Positions 18,922 to 28,196 are shown, counted from the first letter of the stretch. The stretch: DNA of 64,000 nucleotides from Aeribacillus composti (GCF_007827555.1 NZ_VISS01000017.1:19122-83121), one strand, 5' to 3'. Program-made: numbers and translations. Notes: generated from the letters alone by a model not told the origin.

Positions 18922-18931
18922 ATGCCTCCTC

Positions 18932-19531
18932 CTACCTTTCTTCCTTTCGCTGAAGCATGCCAGACATCAGCTCAGCAAAATCTTTATAATGAAAGAAATG
19001 TTTCTTTGAATCAATGGCGCCGCGCATTCGCAGACCAAATGAAATAAGCATAAACAACTCTGCTGTTTTATCGGCATCAACGGACTGAGGGATTACCCCT
19101 GCCTCTTGCCCAGCAGCTATCCATAATTTGGACATATGAATGGCTTGTTCATAATACTGTTGGAGTATGTTCTTGACATCAAGCTGATCGCTTTTTCCGA
19201 GAAGATACATTAGTACTTGATTGCCGGGATCTTGAGGATTTTCCAGATCCGACAATCGGGCGGTAATTTCATGCATCGGTTCTTCAAATGATTTCTTTTG
19301 CGAAGCCTTATTAAAAAAGCGCCCGTTAATTTCGTCCAGCCTATCTTCCAACACCCAGCTGAAAAGCTCGTCTTTGCTTTTTACATAATGGAAAATGGCT
19401 CCTTTTGACAAACCGGAACGCTCCATAATGTCATTGAGCGTTGTATTGGTGCACCCTTTTTCACAAATTAATTCTTTCACAGCGTCCAGCAGCAATCGTT
19501 TCGTTTGTTCTCGTTTCTGTTCCCGCTTCAA
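18932..19531 (-). CDS. TetR/AcrR-family transcriptional regulator
   Basis: 199 aa. The N-terminal helix-turn-helix (residues 8-55) has the family pattern TNTTLNDIMERSGLSKGAIF followed by HYVKSKDELF. The C-terminal ligand domain is variable. An operator-like palindrome lies 48 bp upstream at 19579-19593, which fits autorepression together with the downstream membrane gene. Ligand unknown. Confidence 0.88.
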   Translation of the reverse strand: MKREQKREQTKRLLLDAVKELICEKGCTNTTLNDIMERSGLSKGAIFHYVKSKDELFSWVLEDRLDEINGRFFNKASQKKSFEEPMHEITARLSDLENPQDPGNQVLMYLLGKSDQLDVKNILQQYYEQAIHMSKLWIAAGQEAGVIPQSVDADKTAELFMLISFGLRMRGAIDSKKHFFHYKDFAELMSGMLQRKEER

Positions 19532-19578
19532 TCAAGTTTCCTCCCGATGTTATGCAACTATTTATAATCAATTATAAA

Positions 19579-19593
19579 AACCGACCGTCGGTT
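19579..19593. promoter_or_regulatory. TetR-type operator palindrome
   Basis: AACCGACCGTCGGTT is a perfect inverted repeat around one central base, the kind bound by TetR/QacR-like proteins, located upstream of the TetR gene. No gene lies between 19600 and 19880. Confidence 0.6.
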
Positions 19594-19881
19594 TGTAAAT
19601 AAATTGTTTTATTTGGTCAAATGCCTCTTATTGATAAATGATCATAGTTTTATCACTTTACTTTGTGTTGACATGATTGTCACTTGTTAGTTACTTGATC
19701 GAAAAGACACATGACAATGTTCACAAAAAGTTCATTGAACAAAAAAAGGAATTTTTCTTTGTGTGCAGAATTTGGAGATTATAACAGAAAAATAGGGAAA
19801 TTTGTTTTGGAAGGAAACTTGAACAGATTAGGCATTGCAACTCAAAATGTTGGGTTCTTTTCGGGAGATTTATGAAATTGC

Positions 19882-20085
19882 GATGGAAGACGGTTTCATT
19901 GATTAGAATATTTCAACTGTCGTCGACCCCCAATCATGCAAAAATCCCAGGGGATCGACGACTCTTTCAAATCTTTATTGAGCGCAAGCAAATCAAAGGT
20001 TTGATAAAAATTCCCCTTTTCGTTAAAATAAAAATAACCAGTCAAGCATTAAAAATGAAATGCTTATTTAACAACGTTTTTTGGG
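19882..20085 (+). promoter_or_regulatory. CRISPR leader of array 2
   Basis: From GAAGACGGTTTCATTGATT on, this region is homologous to 10568-10725 at CRISPR locus 1. From GTCGTCGACCCCCAATC (19919) it is nearly identical to 29716-29883 at array 3. It contains a long inverted repeat around 19919-19963 and the shared AAGCATTAAAAATGAAATGC element directly before the first repeat. It sits on the side opposite the degenerate terminal repeat, as expected for a leader. Confidence 0.75.
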
Positions 20086-20385
20086 GTTTTTATCTTAACT
20101 ATAAGGAATTGAAACAATGACATTGCTAAAAAGCGGAAGAGTGTAGTAAATAGAGTTTTTATCTTAACTATAAGGAATTGAAACTGTGATCTTTCTTCCC
20201 AACCACATGTTTTATCGAGGCGTTTTTATCTTAACTATAAGGAATTGAAACCTTTTATTCTGTCTTTATATCTGCTTATTACTTCTTGTTTTTATCTTAA
20301 CTATGAGGAAGTGAAACTTTTGTTTTCTATCGTCGAGGTAAATCTTGATGGCTAGGTTTTTATCTTAACTATAAGAGCTTAAATC
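20086..20385 (+). CRISPR. CRISPR array 2: five repeats, four spacers
   Basis: 30-nt repeats at 20086, 20155, 20222, 20288 and 20356. The first three are identical (start GTTTTTATCTTAACTATAAG, end GAATTGAAAC), the fourth has ATGAGGAAGTGAAAC as second half and the last is strongly degenerate (ATAAGAGCTTAAATC). Spacers are 36-39 nt. The ATTGAAAC 3' end is typical of type I-B/III repeats. No cas genes occur in the window, so function would need cas genes elsewhere. Confidence 0.93.
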
Positions 20386-20443
20386 TCATTCATTCGGACT
20401 GGTTCAGAACACGCAGGGCAACGTTTTTCATAACTTATTTACT

Positions 20444-20489
20444 ACCCTTTCTCCTTGACAGATGTCTGTAGGAGAAAGGGTTATTTTAT
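20444..20489. terminator. Hairpin with T-rich tail between array 2 and fruR
   Basis: ACCCTTTCTCC (20444-20454) pairs perfectly with GGAGAAAGGGT (20471-20481), followed by TATTTTATT. It would stop transcription leaving the CRISPR array before the fru operon. Confidence 0.6.
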
Positions 20490-20615
20490 TGGCGAACATG
20501 ATGTAGAAGATTCTTTTTTTTTCTCGTTTTGGATTAAATGGACTAGTCATATGATCGTTTGTGACTGATTTTTGTCATAAAACGACCATTTTTGAATGTT
20601 TTTGATAAAAAATGA

Positions 20616-20644
20616 TAGATTTTCGAAAGTGCTTACACTATAAT
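20616..20644 (+). promoter_or_regulatory. fruR promoter with overlapping CcpA cre box
   Basis: TATAAT at 20639-20644 is the -10 box; the -35 region (20616-20621) is poor. CGAAAGTGCTTACA at 20624-20637 matches the cre consensus TGWAANCGNTNWCA at 12 of 14 positions and lies between the boxes, so CcpA binding would block transcription. This fits catabolite repression of fructose use. Confidence 0.6.
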
Positions 20645-20678
20645 GAAATTAGAGAAATAGAAAACATCCAGATGGGAG

Positions 20679-21437
20679 TTGATAAGGCTGCTAACACCAG
20701 AGAGACACCGGATCATTTTAGAGCTGTTGGAACAAAAGGGAGTCGTCAAAATTCAAGAATTGGTGGAGGCAACCTCTTCGTCAGAATCTACGATTCGAAG
20801 AGATTTAAGCCAATTAGAAAAAGAAAAAAAGTTAAAGAGAGTTCATGGCGGAGCTTCCTTATTTCAACAAAGAAGTGAAGAGCTGAGCATCTCCGAAAAA
20901 TCGACAAAGAATTTAGAAGAAAAGCGGATGATCGCTCAATATGCAGCGAGTCTCATTCAAGATGGTGATTGTATATATTTGGATGCGGGTACAACCACCT
21001 TTCAAATGATCCCGTACATTTCTGCTCAAAAAATAAAAGTAGTAACAAATGGATTAACCCATTTGGAAGCACTGCTTGAACAAAATATCGAAACCTATTT
21101 AACGGGTGGTTATGTGAAAAAGACCACAAGAGCTCTCATCGGTAAGGGGGCTCAAGAGGGGCTGCAATCGTATCGTTTTGATAAGGCCTTTATGGGTGTT
21201 AACGGAATCCACCTTGAGTTTGGTTATACAACTCCTGATCCAGAAGAAGCAGCTGTGAAAAGCCTCGCAATGAATCTCTCACAAAAGTCATTTGTTCTGG
21301 CTGATCATACAAAATTTAATGAATTTACCTTTTCAAAAATTACAGATTTAAATGATGCCGTCATTATTACAGATGAAATTGATCAAGAAATCTTAGAAGA
21401 ATTTTCAGCCAAAACCGCAGTAAAGGTTGTGAAATAA
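20679..21437 (+). CDS. fruR: DeoR-family regulator of fructose utilisation
   Basis: 252 aa. The N-terminal HTH_DeoR domain has LTPERHRIILELLEQKGVV and SSESTIRRDLSQLEKE, followed by a sugar-phosphate isomerase-like effector domain (DAGTTTFQMI near residue 95). It should repress fruRKA and respond to fructose 1-phosphate. GGGAG at 20674-20678 directly abuts TTG 20679, so the true start may instead be the in-frame CTG at 20688, at proper spacing and matching the MLTPERH start of homologues. fruK follows 2 bp after its stop. Confidence 0.9.
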   Translation: MIRLLTPERHRIILELLEQKGVVKIQELVEATSSSESTIRRDLSQLEKEKKLKRVHGGASLFQQRSEELSISEKSTKNLEEKRMIAQYAASLIQDGDCIYLDAGTTTFQMIPYISAQKIKVVTNGLTHLEALLEQNIETYLTGGYVKKTTRALIGKGAQEGLQSYRFDKAFMGVNGIHLEFGYTTPDPEEAAVKSLAMNLSQKSFVLADHTKFNEFTFSKITDLNDAVIITDEIDQEILEEFSAKTAVKVVK

Positions 21438-21439
21438 TC

Positions 21440-22354
21440 ATGATTTATACGGTTACCTTAAATCCATCGATTGATTATCACGTCCGTATTAATCACTTAA
21501 AAATAGGAGAATTGAACCGAGTGGAAGAAACACTTTACTTCCCGGGAGGAAAAGGGATCAATGTGTCCCGCGTATTGAAACGCCTTGGTATCGATAGTGT
21601 TGTATTAGGGTATGCAGGCGGTTTTACAGGAGACTTTCTTAAGAATGCATTAATTAGTGAAAATATTGCCATCGATTTCACTGAGGTGGAAGAGCCTACC
21701 CGGATCAATATAAAGCTGAAAGGAGATCAAGAAACGGAAATTAACGGGAATGGACCTGCCATCTCAAAAGAAAAGCAGGAAAAGCTATTATCAAAAATTT
21801 CTTCTTTAAATAAAGATGATGTTTTAGTGCTTGCTGGCAGTTTGCCTCCAACAGTTCCTGAAAATTTTTACGAGACGATAGCATCGATTTGTCAGGAAAG
21901 GGAAATACCGTTTGTCGTTGATACATCAGGACCGAGTCTAAAACGGTTGATACCTATGGGACCTTTTTTAATAAAACCGAACCATCACGAATTAGGAGAG
22001 TTGTTTCATGTAAACATTGAGACGGTAGAAGATGCAATAAAGTACGGAAAGAAGCTGCAAAATGAAGGAGCAAGGAATGTAATCGTTACCATGGGAGGAA
22101 ACGGAGCAGTATTGATTAATGCTGATCATACCGTATTGGCCAAAGTCCCAAAAGGTAACGTGAAAAATACAGTAGGAGCTGGGGATTCAACTGTTGCCGG
22201 TTTCTTAGCCTCCTATATTCAAAACCATGACGCGATCAAAGCATTCCAACACGGCGTCAGTGCCGGAAGTGCAACAGCATTTTCAGAAGATTTATGTACA
22301 AAGGAAAGTGTGGAACAGCTTCTTCCAAATATTCGCTTGGAAATTTATCGGTAA
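21440..22354 (+). CDS. fruK: 1-phosphofructokinase
   Basis: 304 aa PfkB-family kinase that phosphorylates fructose 1-phosphate to the 1,6-bisphosphate with ATP. The N-terminus MIYTVTLNPSIDYHV is typical; GGKGINVSRVLKRLG is the substrate-side signature and NTVGAGDSTVAGF holds the catalytic Asp. It sits between the regulator and the PTS transporter, 2 bp and 13 bp away, so one transcript serves all three. Confidence 0.95.
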   Translation: MIYTVTLNPSIDYHVRINHLKIGELNRVEETLYFPGGKGINVSRVLKRLGIDSVVLGYAGGFTGDFLKNALISENIAIDFTEVEEPTRINIKLKGDQETEINGNGPAISKEKQEKLLSKISSLNKDDVLVLAGSLPPTVPENFYETIASICQEREIPFVVDTSGPSLKRLIPMGPFLIKPNHHELGELFHVNIETVEDAIKYGKKLQNEGARNVIVTMGGNGAVLINADHTVLAKVPKGNVKNTVGAGDSTVAGFLASYIQNHDAIKAFQHGVSAGSATAFSEDLCTKESVEQLLPNIRLEIYR

Positions 22355-22367
22355 GGAGGATTGTATA

Positions 22368-24233
22368 ATGAAAATCACGGATTTATTAACGAAAGAGACG
22401 ATTATATTAGATTTACAGTCTGCTACCAAAATGGAAGTACTTAATGAATTAATAGAAACGCTTGCGAGGGCAGGGAAGCTTCACGATAAAGAAGCGTTTA
22501 AGGAGGCCATCCTTGCTCGTGAATCTCAAAGTACGACTGGAATTGGCGAAGGGATAGCGATTCCGCATGCTAAAACGAATGCAGTTAAACAGTCTGCGAT
22601 CGCATTCGGTCGTTCAAAAGCAGGCATTGACTTTGAGTCTTTAGATGGTAAGCCCAGCCATTTATTTTTCATGATTGCAGCTAGTGAAGGCGTCCACAAT
22701 GCTCATCTAGAAACACTTTCCCGTTTATCGACATTGTTAATGGATCAAGAGTTTCGTAAAAAAATTGAATCAGCCAATTCTGCTGAGGAAATCATTGAAA
22801 TTATCAATGAAAAAGAAAAGGAAAATGAAGAAGAGAGCGAGCAGATCGATTCTAAAAAAGGAAAAATTTTAGCCGTTACCGCTTGTCCGACTGGTATTGC
22901 TCATACGTATATGGCAGCGGATGCTTTGAAGACAAAAGCGAAAGAGTTAGGCGTTGACATTAAGGTTGAAACGAATGGTTCAAGCGGTGTCAAAAATAAG
23001 CTGACGCCAGAAGAGATCGAAGAGGCAGACGCAATCATTGTGGCTGCAGATAAGCAAGTGGAAATGGACCGTTTCGATGGCAAACATGTCATTGAAGTCC
23101 CTGTTGCACAAGCCATTCGCCAACCAAAAGAGTTGATTGAACGAGCATTAAAGAAAGACGCACCTATTTACAAAGCTTCGGGAAAAGAAACAAATTCAGC
23201 GTTTCAACGGGGAGAACGAAAAGGATTTTATAAGCACCTCATGAATGGGGTTTCAAACATGCTGCCATTTGTCGTTGGCGGCGGTATCTTGATTGCCATT
23301 TCATTTATTTTTGGGATTAAAGCGTTCGATCCGAACGATCCATCTTACCATCCGATTGCTGAAGCATTGATGACTATTGGCAAGGAAAATGCCTTTAAAT
23401 TAATGATTCCTGTTTTAGCCGGATTTATTGCCATGAGTATTGCGGATCGTCCGGGATTTGCTCCGGGAATGGTCGGAGGATTTTTGGCAGCAAATGGGGA
23501 GGCCGGTTTTCTTGGCGGATTAATTGCCGGTTTCTTAGCCGGATATTTAGTCGTTCTTTTAAAACGAATCTTTCAGGTGCTGCCGCAATCATTAGAAGGG
23601 ATTAAGCCAGTTTTACTATATCCTTTATTCGGTATTTTAATTACAGGTTTTATTATGATGTATGTGGTGAATGATCCTGTTAAAGCGATTAACGATGGAT
23701 TGAAAGCTTGGCTGGAAGGCTTAGGAACTGGGAACTTAGTTCTTTTAGGTTTGATTTTAGGGGGAATGATGGCTGTAGATATGGGAGGTCCGATCAACAA
23801 AGCAGCCTTTACATTCGGTTTAGCGATGATTGATGCAGGAAACTACGCCCCGCATGCTGCGATTATGGCTGGCGGTATGGTTCCTCCATTAGGACTAGCC
23901 ATTGCAACAACTTTGTTTAAAAAGAAGTTTACAAAAGCAGAACGAGAAGCAGGAAAAACGTGCTATATTATGGGGGCAACCTTTATAACAGAAGGAGCCA
24001 TTCCTTTTGCCTCAGCTGATCCAGGACGTGTAATTCCATCGATTATCGTAGGTTCCGCAATTGCCGGTGCGTTTACGATGGTATTTGGAATTGGTTTGTC
24101 AGCACCACATGGAGGCATATTTGTCATTCCGTTTATAAGCGGCAGTCCATGGTTATATGTACTTGCTATTTTAATTGGTTCATTTGTAACAGCTCTTATG
24201 GTCGGTTTCTTAAAGAAAGAAGTAAAAGAATAA
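22368..24233 (+). CDS. fruA: PTS fructose transporter subunit IIABC
   Basis: 621 aa from ATG 22368 with AAGGAGGA upstream; the frame is open 141 nt further 5' but inside fruK. Domain order: EIIA with phosphoacceptor His67 in GEGIAIPHAK, EIIB with Cys near residue 173 in VTACPTGIAHTYMA, then a multi-helix EIIC from about 290 on. It imports fructose as fructose 1-phosphate for FruK. An intrinsic terminator follows. Confidence 0.95.
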   Translation: MKITDLLTKETIILDLQSATKMEVLNELIETLARAGKLHDKEAFKEAILARESQSTTGIGEGIAIPHAKTNAVKQSAIAFGRSKAGIDFESLDGKPSHLFFMIAASEGVHNAHLETLSRLSTLLMDQEFRKKIESANSAEEIIEIINEKEKENEEESEQIDSKKGKILAVTACPTGIAHTYMAADALKTKAKELGVDIKVETNGSSGVKNKLTPEEIEEADAIIVAADKQVEMDRFDGKHVIEVPVAQAIRQPKELIERALKKDAPIYKASGKETNSAFQRGERKGFYKHLMNGVSNMLPFVVGGGILIAISFIFGIKAFDPNDPSYHPIAEALMTIGKENAFKLMIPVLAGFIAMSIADRPGFAPGMVGGFLAANGEAGFLGGLIAGFLAGYLVVLLKRIFQVLPQSLEGIKPVLLYPLFGILITGFIMMYVVNDPVKAINDGLKAWLEGLGTGNLVLLGLILGGMMAVDMGGPINKAAFTFGLAMIDAGNYAPHAAIMAGGMVPPLGLAIATTLFKKKFTKAEREAGKTCYIMGATFITEGAIPFASADPGRVIPSIIVGSAIAGAFTMVFGIGLSAPHGGIFVIPFISGSPWLYVLAILIGSFVTALMVGFLKKEVKE

Positions 24234-24262
24234 AAGACTAATACGAGCAGCAAATTTCTTTT

Positions 24263-24294
24263 AAGGGTTCGGATCTAGGGTCTGAACTCTTTTA
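24263..24294 (+). terminator. Intrinsic terminator of the fru operon
   Basis: AAGGGTTCGGA (24263-24273) pairs, with G-T wobbles, with TCTGAACTCTT (24281-24291) and is followed by TTAT. The group II intron begins a few bases later. Confidence 0.75.
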
Positions 24295-24755
24295 TGTGTG
24301 CGCCCGGCATGGGTGTAATCTATAGGGTGAAAGTCCCGAGCTGCGAAGGCAGAAGTAGCAGTTAGCTTAACGCAAGGGTGTCCGTGGTGACGCGGAATCT
24401 GAAGGAAGCGAGCGGCAAACTTTAAGGTCTCTCGGAACACGAACTTCTTATGAGGCTAGGTATCACTGGGTGAGTTTGCGCAACAAAACAAAGCCCTTTC
24501 TGCCGAAGGTGATACAAAGTAAATGAAGCAGATGGATGGAAGGAAAGATTACACTCTTACCTGGGGAGGTCTGGCTAGCACGCCAAGTAACCTTGGTAAC
24601 CTATCTAGTGATAGATAGCTGAACAGTCAGAAGTCAGCAGAAGTCATAGTACTCTTTCAAGCTCGAGATGGAAGAGGAAGGACTGAACAATTAAGGAGAA
24701 CGAATCGCTAGGCGTTCATCTTCTGTGTGGAAGCAGACAATCCGATAGGACTTAC

Positions 24756-25680
24756 TTGAAGGAGGAAGTGGTGAATCCCACGGGGGACTTCAAGAGGGTG
24801 GAGCAGAAGATGGCACAAATAGAAGAATTCGTTCACGTGGAGAGGATATCAATGTTGATGGAAATGATTTTGTCACGGGAAAATCTCCTGGCGGCACTGA
24901 AACGAGTCGAACAGAATAAAGGAAGTCACGGAGTAGATGGCATGTCCGTAAAAGACCTACGAAGACACCTCTACGAAAATTGGGACTCCATTCGACAGTC
25001 GTTGAGAGAAGGAACCTACAAGTGTTTTCTGCAAGAAAAAAATACAGAGTGTTGCAGTATATCTTTATCAAAATTTTGAATAAATATACATATATGTGAT
25101 CTATCCATCAAGGGCTTGACATGGATCCTCTGTAGCCATGATTCTTTAGCCAAGCGCCAGCTTCAACAGTTTTGGCAAAACCAAAAAAGGTTATCATGGC
25201 TCCTCCTCCATGTAAAGCCCCATTGCATATCACTGCATAATGATTTTGCAATTCTCTGCACTTTTATTTTGCAAAAAACAACCTACAAGCCCTTACCCGT
25301 CCGTCGAGTCGAAATCCCGAAACCGAACGGTGGAGTAAGGCTTCTAGGTATCCCTACCGTGACGGATCGTTTCATCCAACAAGCGATTGCCCAAGTGTTG
25401 ACGAAAATTTTTGATCCGACCTTCTCGAACCATAGCTATGGTTTCCGCCCAGGCAGAATGCGGTTAGGGAAGCAAAGGGTTATATCAAAGAAGGATATCG
25501 TTGGGTAGTCGATATAGACCTAGAGAAATTCTTTGACAAGGTGAATCACGACAAACTGATGGGGATCTTAGCGAAAACGATCAAAGATCGAATTCTACTG
25601 AAGGTAATCCGCCGGTATCTTCAATCAGGCGTGATGATCAATGGAGTGGTAATGGAAACGGACATGGGAACGACCGTCTC
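24756..25680 (+). pseudogene. Group II intron reverse transcriptase/maturase, broken
   Basis: The N-terminal part reads MILSRENLLAALKRVEQNKG to REGTYK (24858-25022), is split by a 258-bp insert (25023-25280), and resumes as PVRRVEIPKPNGGVRLLGIP and SYGFRPGR. A second lesion near 25460 shifts the frame, after which YRWVVDIDLEKFFDKVNHDK continues in another frame to METDMGTTV at 25680. The catalytic YADD motif, maturase domain and endonuclease are missing. LtrA-like, inactive. Confidence 0.85.
25023..25280. mobile_element. 258-bp terminal-inverted-repeat element (MITE) inside the RT gene
   Basis: Left end TGTTTTCTGCAAGAAAAAAA and right end (read inward on the other strand) TGTTTTTTGCAAAATAAAAG are imperfect terminal inverted repeats that extend for about 30 bp. 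The 9-bp sequence ACCTACAAG occurs on both sides (25014-25022 and 25281-25289) as a target duplication, and removing the insert plus one copy restores the RT frame (GTYKPLPVRR). No transposase is encoded. Family not assigned. Confidence 0.8.
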
Positions 25681-25733
25681 TAGTGAAAATACAATACAAT
25701 AATAATTTGACAGTTTATTATTGTCACAACCAG

Positions 25734-25910
25734 TTAAAAGCTTACCCCCACTTTCTCGCCACGAGAATGCGTTCTCACGTGTTTTAAAGTGTACTCGAAG
25801 GGTATTAATGGTTTAGTCGCTTTACCATGCATATCTGCCAAACTCCATGTAGGTAGAACCATCATGGGCTCTGAAGTTAATATTGGGTTAACTATAACTA
25901 ATAAAAAACC
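25734..25910 (-). pseudogene. C-terminal remnant of an unknown protein
   Basis: The minus frame ending at TAA 25734 reads PTWSLADMHGKATKPLIPFE followed by YTLKHVRTHSRGEKVGVSF. It has no start. Its position among mobile debris suggests a transposase or other element protein, but I do not recognise it. Confidence 0.35.
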
Positions 25911-25944
25911 TTGAAAGGCTTATAGCCAATCGAGGTAATATAGG

Positions 25945-26412
25945 TTATAGCTCACGTTTAACTAAATCTAATAAGAAATCCCCGAAATCATTTGCAATTA
26001 TTTCATACTTTTGTTTGTCTAAGTCAACTCCTGGAAAAAATGAGACAACCTTAGGTTCATTATTATCAATCTTGTTAAAGTCTAAGCAAAAAACTTCATC
26101 ACTTCCTGTATCGTGAATTATTAATAAATTATTTGGCAAATTACTCTCTCTTCTCTCTGTTAAAGTATACCATATTGCATCTGGAACTGAAGAATTTTCA
26201 AAATCGCTACTAATTATCCCGAAAATCTCTTGAGAACCAAAGTTACCCGCACCAAAAGACAACAGAAAATCCAAATATGAACCTGTGAACTTTAACCCAA
26301 GTTTTTCTTCTGCTTGAATAATTAATTCTCTTGAGCGGGGACCCACAAAATCACTTAGTTCTGCATTAGACAAAATAATTTTTTTAGCTTGATTATATGC
26401 TTCCATACTCAT
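25945..26412 (-). CDS. SMI1/KNR4-family immunity protein
   Basis: 155 aa from ATG 26412 with GAGGGAGG upstream; the frame is open further 5' without an RBS. The SMI1/KNR4 fold pattern is visible: IIQAEEKLGLKFTGSYLDFL, then FGSQEIFGI and ending FGDFLLDLVKREL. These proteins neutralise the toxin domain encoded directly upstream. The neighbour at 26453-26716, 40 bp upstream, is a nuclease toxin tip, so it should bind and inhibit that nuclease. Confidence 0.8.
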   Translation of the reverse strand: MSMEAYNQAKKIILSNAELSDFVGPRSRELIIQAEEKLGLKFTGSYLDFLLSFGAGNFGSQEIFGIISSDFENSSVPDAIWYTLTERRESNLPNNLLIIHDTGSDEVFCLDFNKIDNNEPKVVSFFPGVDLDKQKYEIIANDFGDFLLDLVKREL

Positions 26413-26452
26413 ATTTTTCCCTCCCTCTATATACTTTAATTTTCTCCTCGAA

Positions 26453-26716
26453 CTATTTAAAATCACTAACTCTATGTTTCCAATAATCTTTGCGCCATTT
26501 ATCAAATTCATTCCTGTTAATCCCACTAGGGATAGTATTAGGATTAATGTGGATTATCTTACTATTTTCATTGTGAAATGTTTGTGTAACCTCAGCAATA
26601 GAACTTTCATTTCTTTGTGTCATGTGATGGAGATTTATAGGCTTTCGATCTGAACCTAACGGTGCTAACCCCTTTTCCATTCTTTCAAGGTTAGTTCTAC
26701 CACGCGCATCTTTCAT
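26453..26716 (-). pseudogene. Orphan LHH-type nuclease toxin C-terminus
   Basis: 87 codons, open from an internal ATG: GRTNLERMEKGLAPLG, KPINLHHMTQ and a final NEFDKWRKDYWKHRVSDF. The LHH motif is that of the HNH/ENDO VII-type toxin tips in polymorphic (LXG/WXG or RHS-like) toxins. There is no delivery domain and the 5' side joins an unrelated LysM fragment on the other strand, so it is a severed toxin tip kept with its immunity gene. Confidence 0.72.
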
Positions 26717-26722
26717 AGTAGT

Positions 26723-26873
26723 GGATCATCCAAAAAATACCACACCGTCAAAAAAGGGGATACCGTTTCCGAATTGGCTGTTAAATACGGTAGCACGGTT
26801 GCACAATAAATCTTGGAACAAACTAAAAGACGTAAACAAAATTTACGTTGGGCAAAAATTGGGGCTGAAATAG
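26723..26873 (+). pseudogene. LysM domain fragment with frameshift
   Basis: On the plus strand GSSKKYHTVKKGDTVSELAV is followed by KYGSTVAQ, then after a one-base shift near 26806 by SWNKLKDVNKIYVGQKLGLK and a stop. This is one complete LysM peptidoglycan-binding repeat, most likely the C-terminal end of a phage endolysin or cell-wall hydrolase. The catalytic part is absent. It points to a lost prophage near this spot. Confidence 0.7.
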
Positions 26874-27035
26874 ACAGGTTTGTTCATAATAAAGTAACAT
26901 AAGCAAAAAGCCATTTTCAGCAGTGAGAATGGCTTTTAAGCTTTTCTTTATGAGCAAATTATTTAACTCAAATAATAAAGAAAAACCTTGAAAGGATCTG
27001 GACTGACCCACCTATTTGAGGCACAGAAAAAACAC

Positions 27036-27899
27036 CTATGCTGCCTGTTTCCTGAACTCAATAGGTGACAGGTAGTTTAATTTGGCCTGAATTCGAATTT
27101 GATTATAATAATAGATGTCATTCTGAACCATTTGTTTTACACTAGAGTTAGTGAGATGTTGTTTTTCTTGTGAATAGAATGTTTCAGCCTTTAATGAAGA
27201 ATGAAACGATTCTATTACGGCATGATCATGGCAGTTTCCTTTGCGGGACATGCTCGTGGTAATGCCTTTTTCTTTGGCTAAATGTTGAAAAGCATAAGAC
27301 GTATAGACCGCCCCTTGATCGCTATGGAATAACACTTGTTTTGGTTGTCGCTCTTTTACGGCCATTTCTAGTGTCTTTAACACTAGCTGAACATCCTGTC
27401 GGTCGCTGATTTGATAGGCAATAATCTCATGATTGTATAAATCCATAATGGTTGACAAGTAAAGCATCGAAGTACCAAACGGCAAATAAGTGATATCCGT
27501 TAACCACTTTTCATTTGGTTGAGAAGCCGTAAAATCACGGTTTAAACGATTCGGTACGATGATTTTACTTTCTCCATTGATCCAATTTTGACGTTTTTTC
27601 TTCACACGGCATTGAAGATTCCGTTTTTGCATGATTTTTTGTACGGTTTTGCGATTCAACTTGATTCTATATTTAAGCCGTAGGACCTCTCTTACCTTGC
27701 GATGACCATAACGATAATGATTCTTTATACAAATTTCTTGAATCAACCGTTCTAACTCTGATTCCATCATGAACTCTTTCCATTTCTTTTCCCATCGATA
27801 ATATGTCGATCTTGGAATTCCTAAACAAGAACAGATAAGGGTAACAGGATATCTGTCTTTTAACTCTCTTACAACTTGGACCACTACTTCTGGCACCAT
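27036..27899 (-). CDS. IS3-family transposase OrfB (DDE integrase core)
   Basis: 287 aa. An HTH-like N-terminal part (LICSCLGIPRSTYYRWEKKW) precedes the rve integrase core, with WLTDITYLPFG (first Asp), HSDQGAVYTS (second Asp) and the glutamate in DHAVIESFHSSLKAE. In this family OrfB is made as an OrfAB fusion by -1 frameshifting; OrfA overlaps it here but is interrupted, so active transposase may not be produced. Confidence 0.9.
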   Translation of the reverse strand: MVPEVVVQVVRELKDRYPVTLICSCLGIPRSTYYRWEKKWKEFMMESELERLIQEICIKNHYRYGHRKVREVLRLKYRIKLNRKTVQKIMQKRNLQCRVKKKRQNWINGESKIIVPNRLNRDFTASQPNEKWLTDITYLPFGTSMLYLSTIMDLYNHEIIAYQISDRQDVQLVLKTLEMAVKERQPKQVLFHSDQGAVYTSYAFQHLAKEKGITTSMSRKGNCHDHAVIESFHSSLKAETFYSQEKQHLTNSSVKQMVQNDIYYYNQIRIQAKLNYLSPIEFRKQAA

Positions 27900-28196
27900 C
27901 TCCTCTTGAGTTCCTTGTACTTTTTTAAGATTTCCAAGTGTGCTTCTAGCTGACGGTTTTGCATTTTGAGCTGTTCCATTTCATTTAATTCCTGTGCCCC
28001 TTTCCCTCATACATATTGCTTCCCTACAGGCTGAGAAAACCGATGAGTTTCGCCATGTTTATACCATCTCATCCATGTCATCTGCGTCTTATTTTTAATC
28101 CCTAACGTCTCCATAATTTCTCGGTTGGTATACCCTGCTTGTTTCATCTCGATAGCTTTCCACTTGATCTCCTCTGGATAATGAACTCTTGTCCCT
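27884..28196 (-). pseudogene. IS3-family OrfA with in-frame stop
   Basis: The frame reads HYPEEIKWKAIEMKQAGYTN, REIMETLGIKNKTQMTWMRW and later LEAHLEILKKYKELKRRW, the HTH and leucine-zipper parts of IS150-type OrfA. A TGA at 28007-28009 interrupts it after GKQYV, where relatives have a Tyr or similar. No clear start codon is visible at the 5' end. Confidence 0.75.

Larger units (their letters stand above)
24298..25680 (+). mobile_element. Truncated group II intron
   Basis: The 5' end GTGCGCCCGGCATGGGTG and the following ribozyme region (GGGTGAAAGTCCCGAGCTG, TAGCAGTTAGC, CCGTGGTGACGCGGAATC) are standard for bacterial group II introns. The intron ORF begins about 460 nt in. The element ends near 25680 in the middle of the reverse transcriptase frame, and no domain V/VI is present, so it cannot splice or move. 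It lies immediately 3' of the fruA terminator. Class is left open. Confidence 0.8.
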
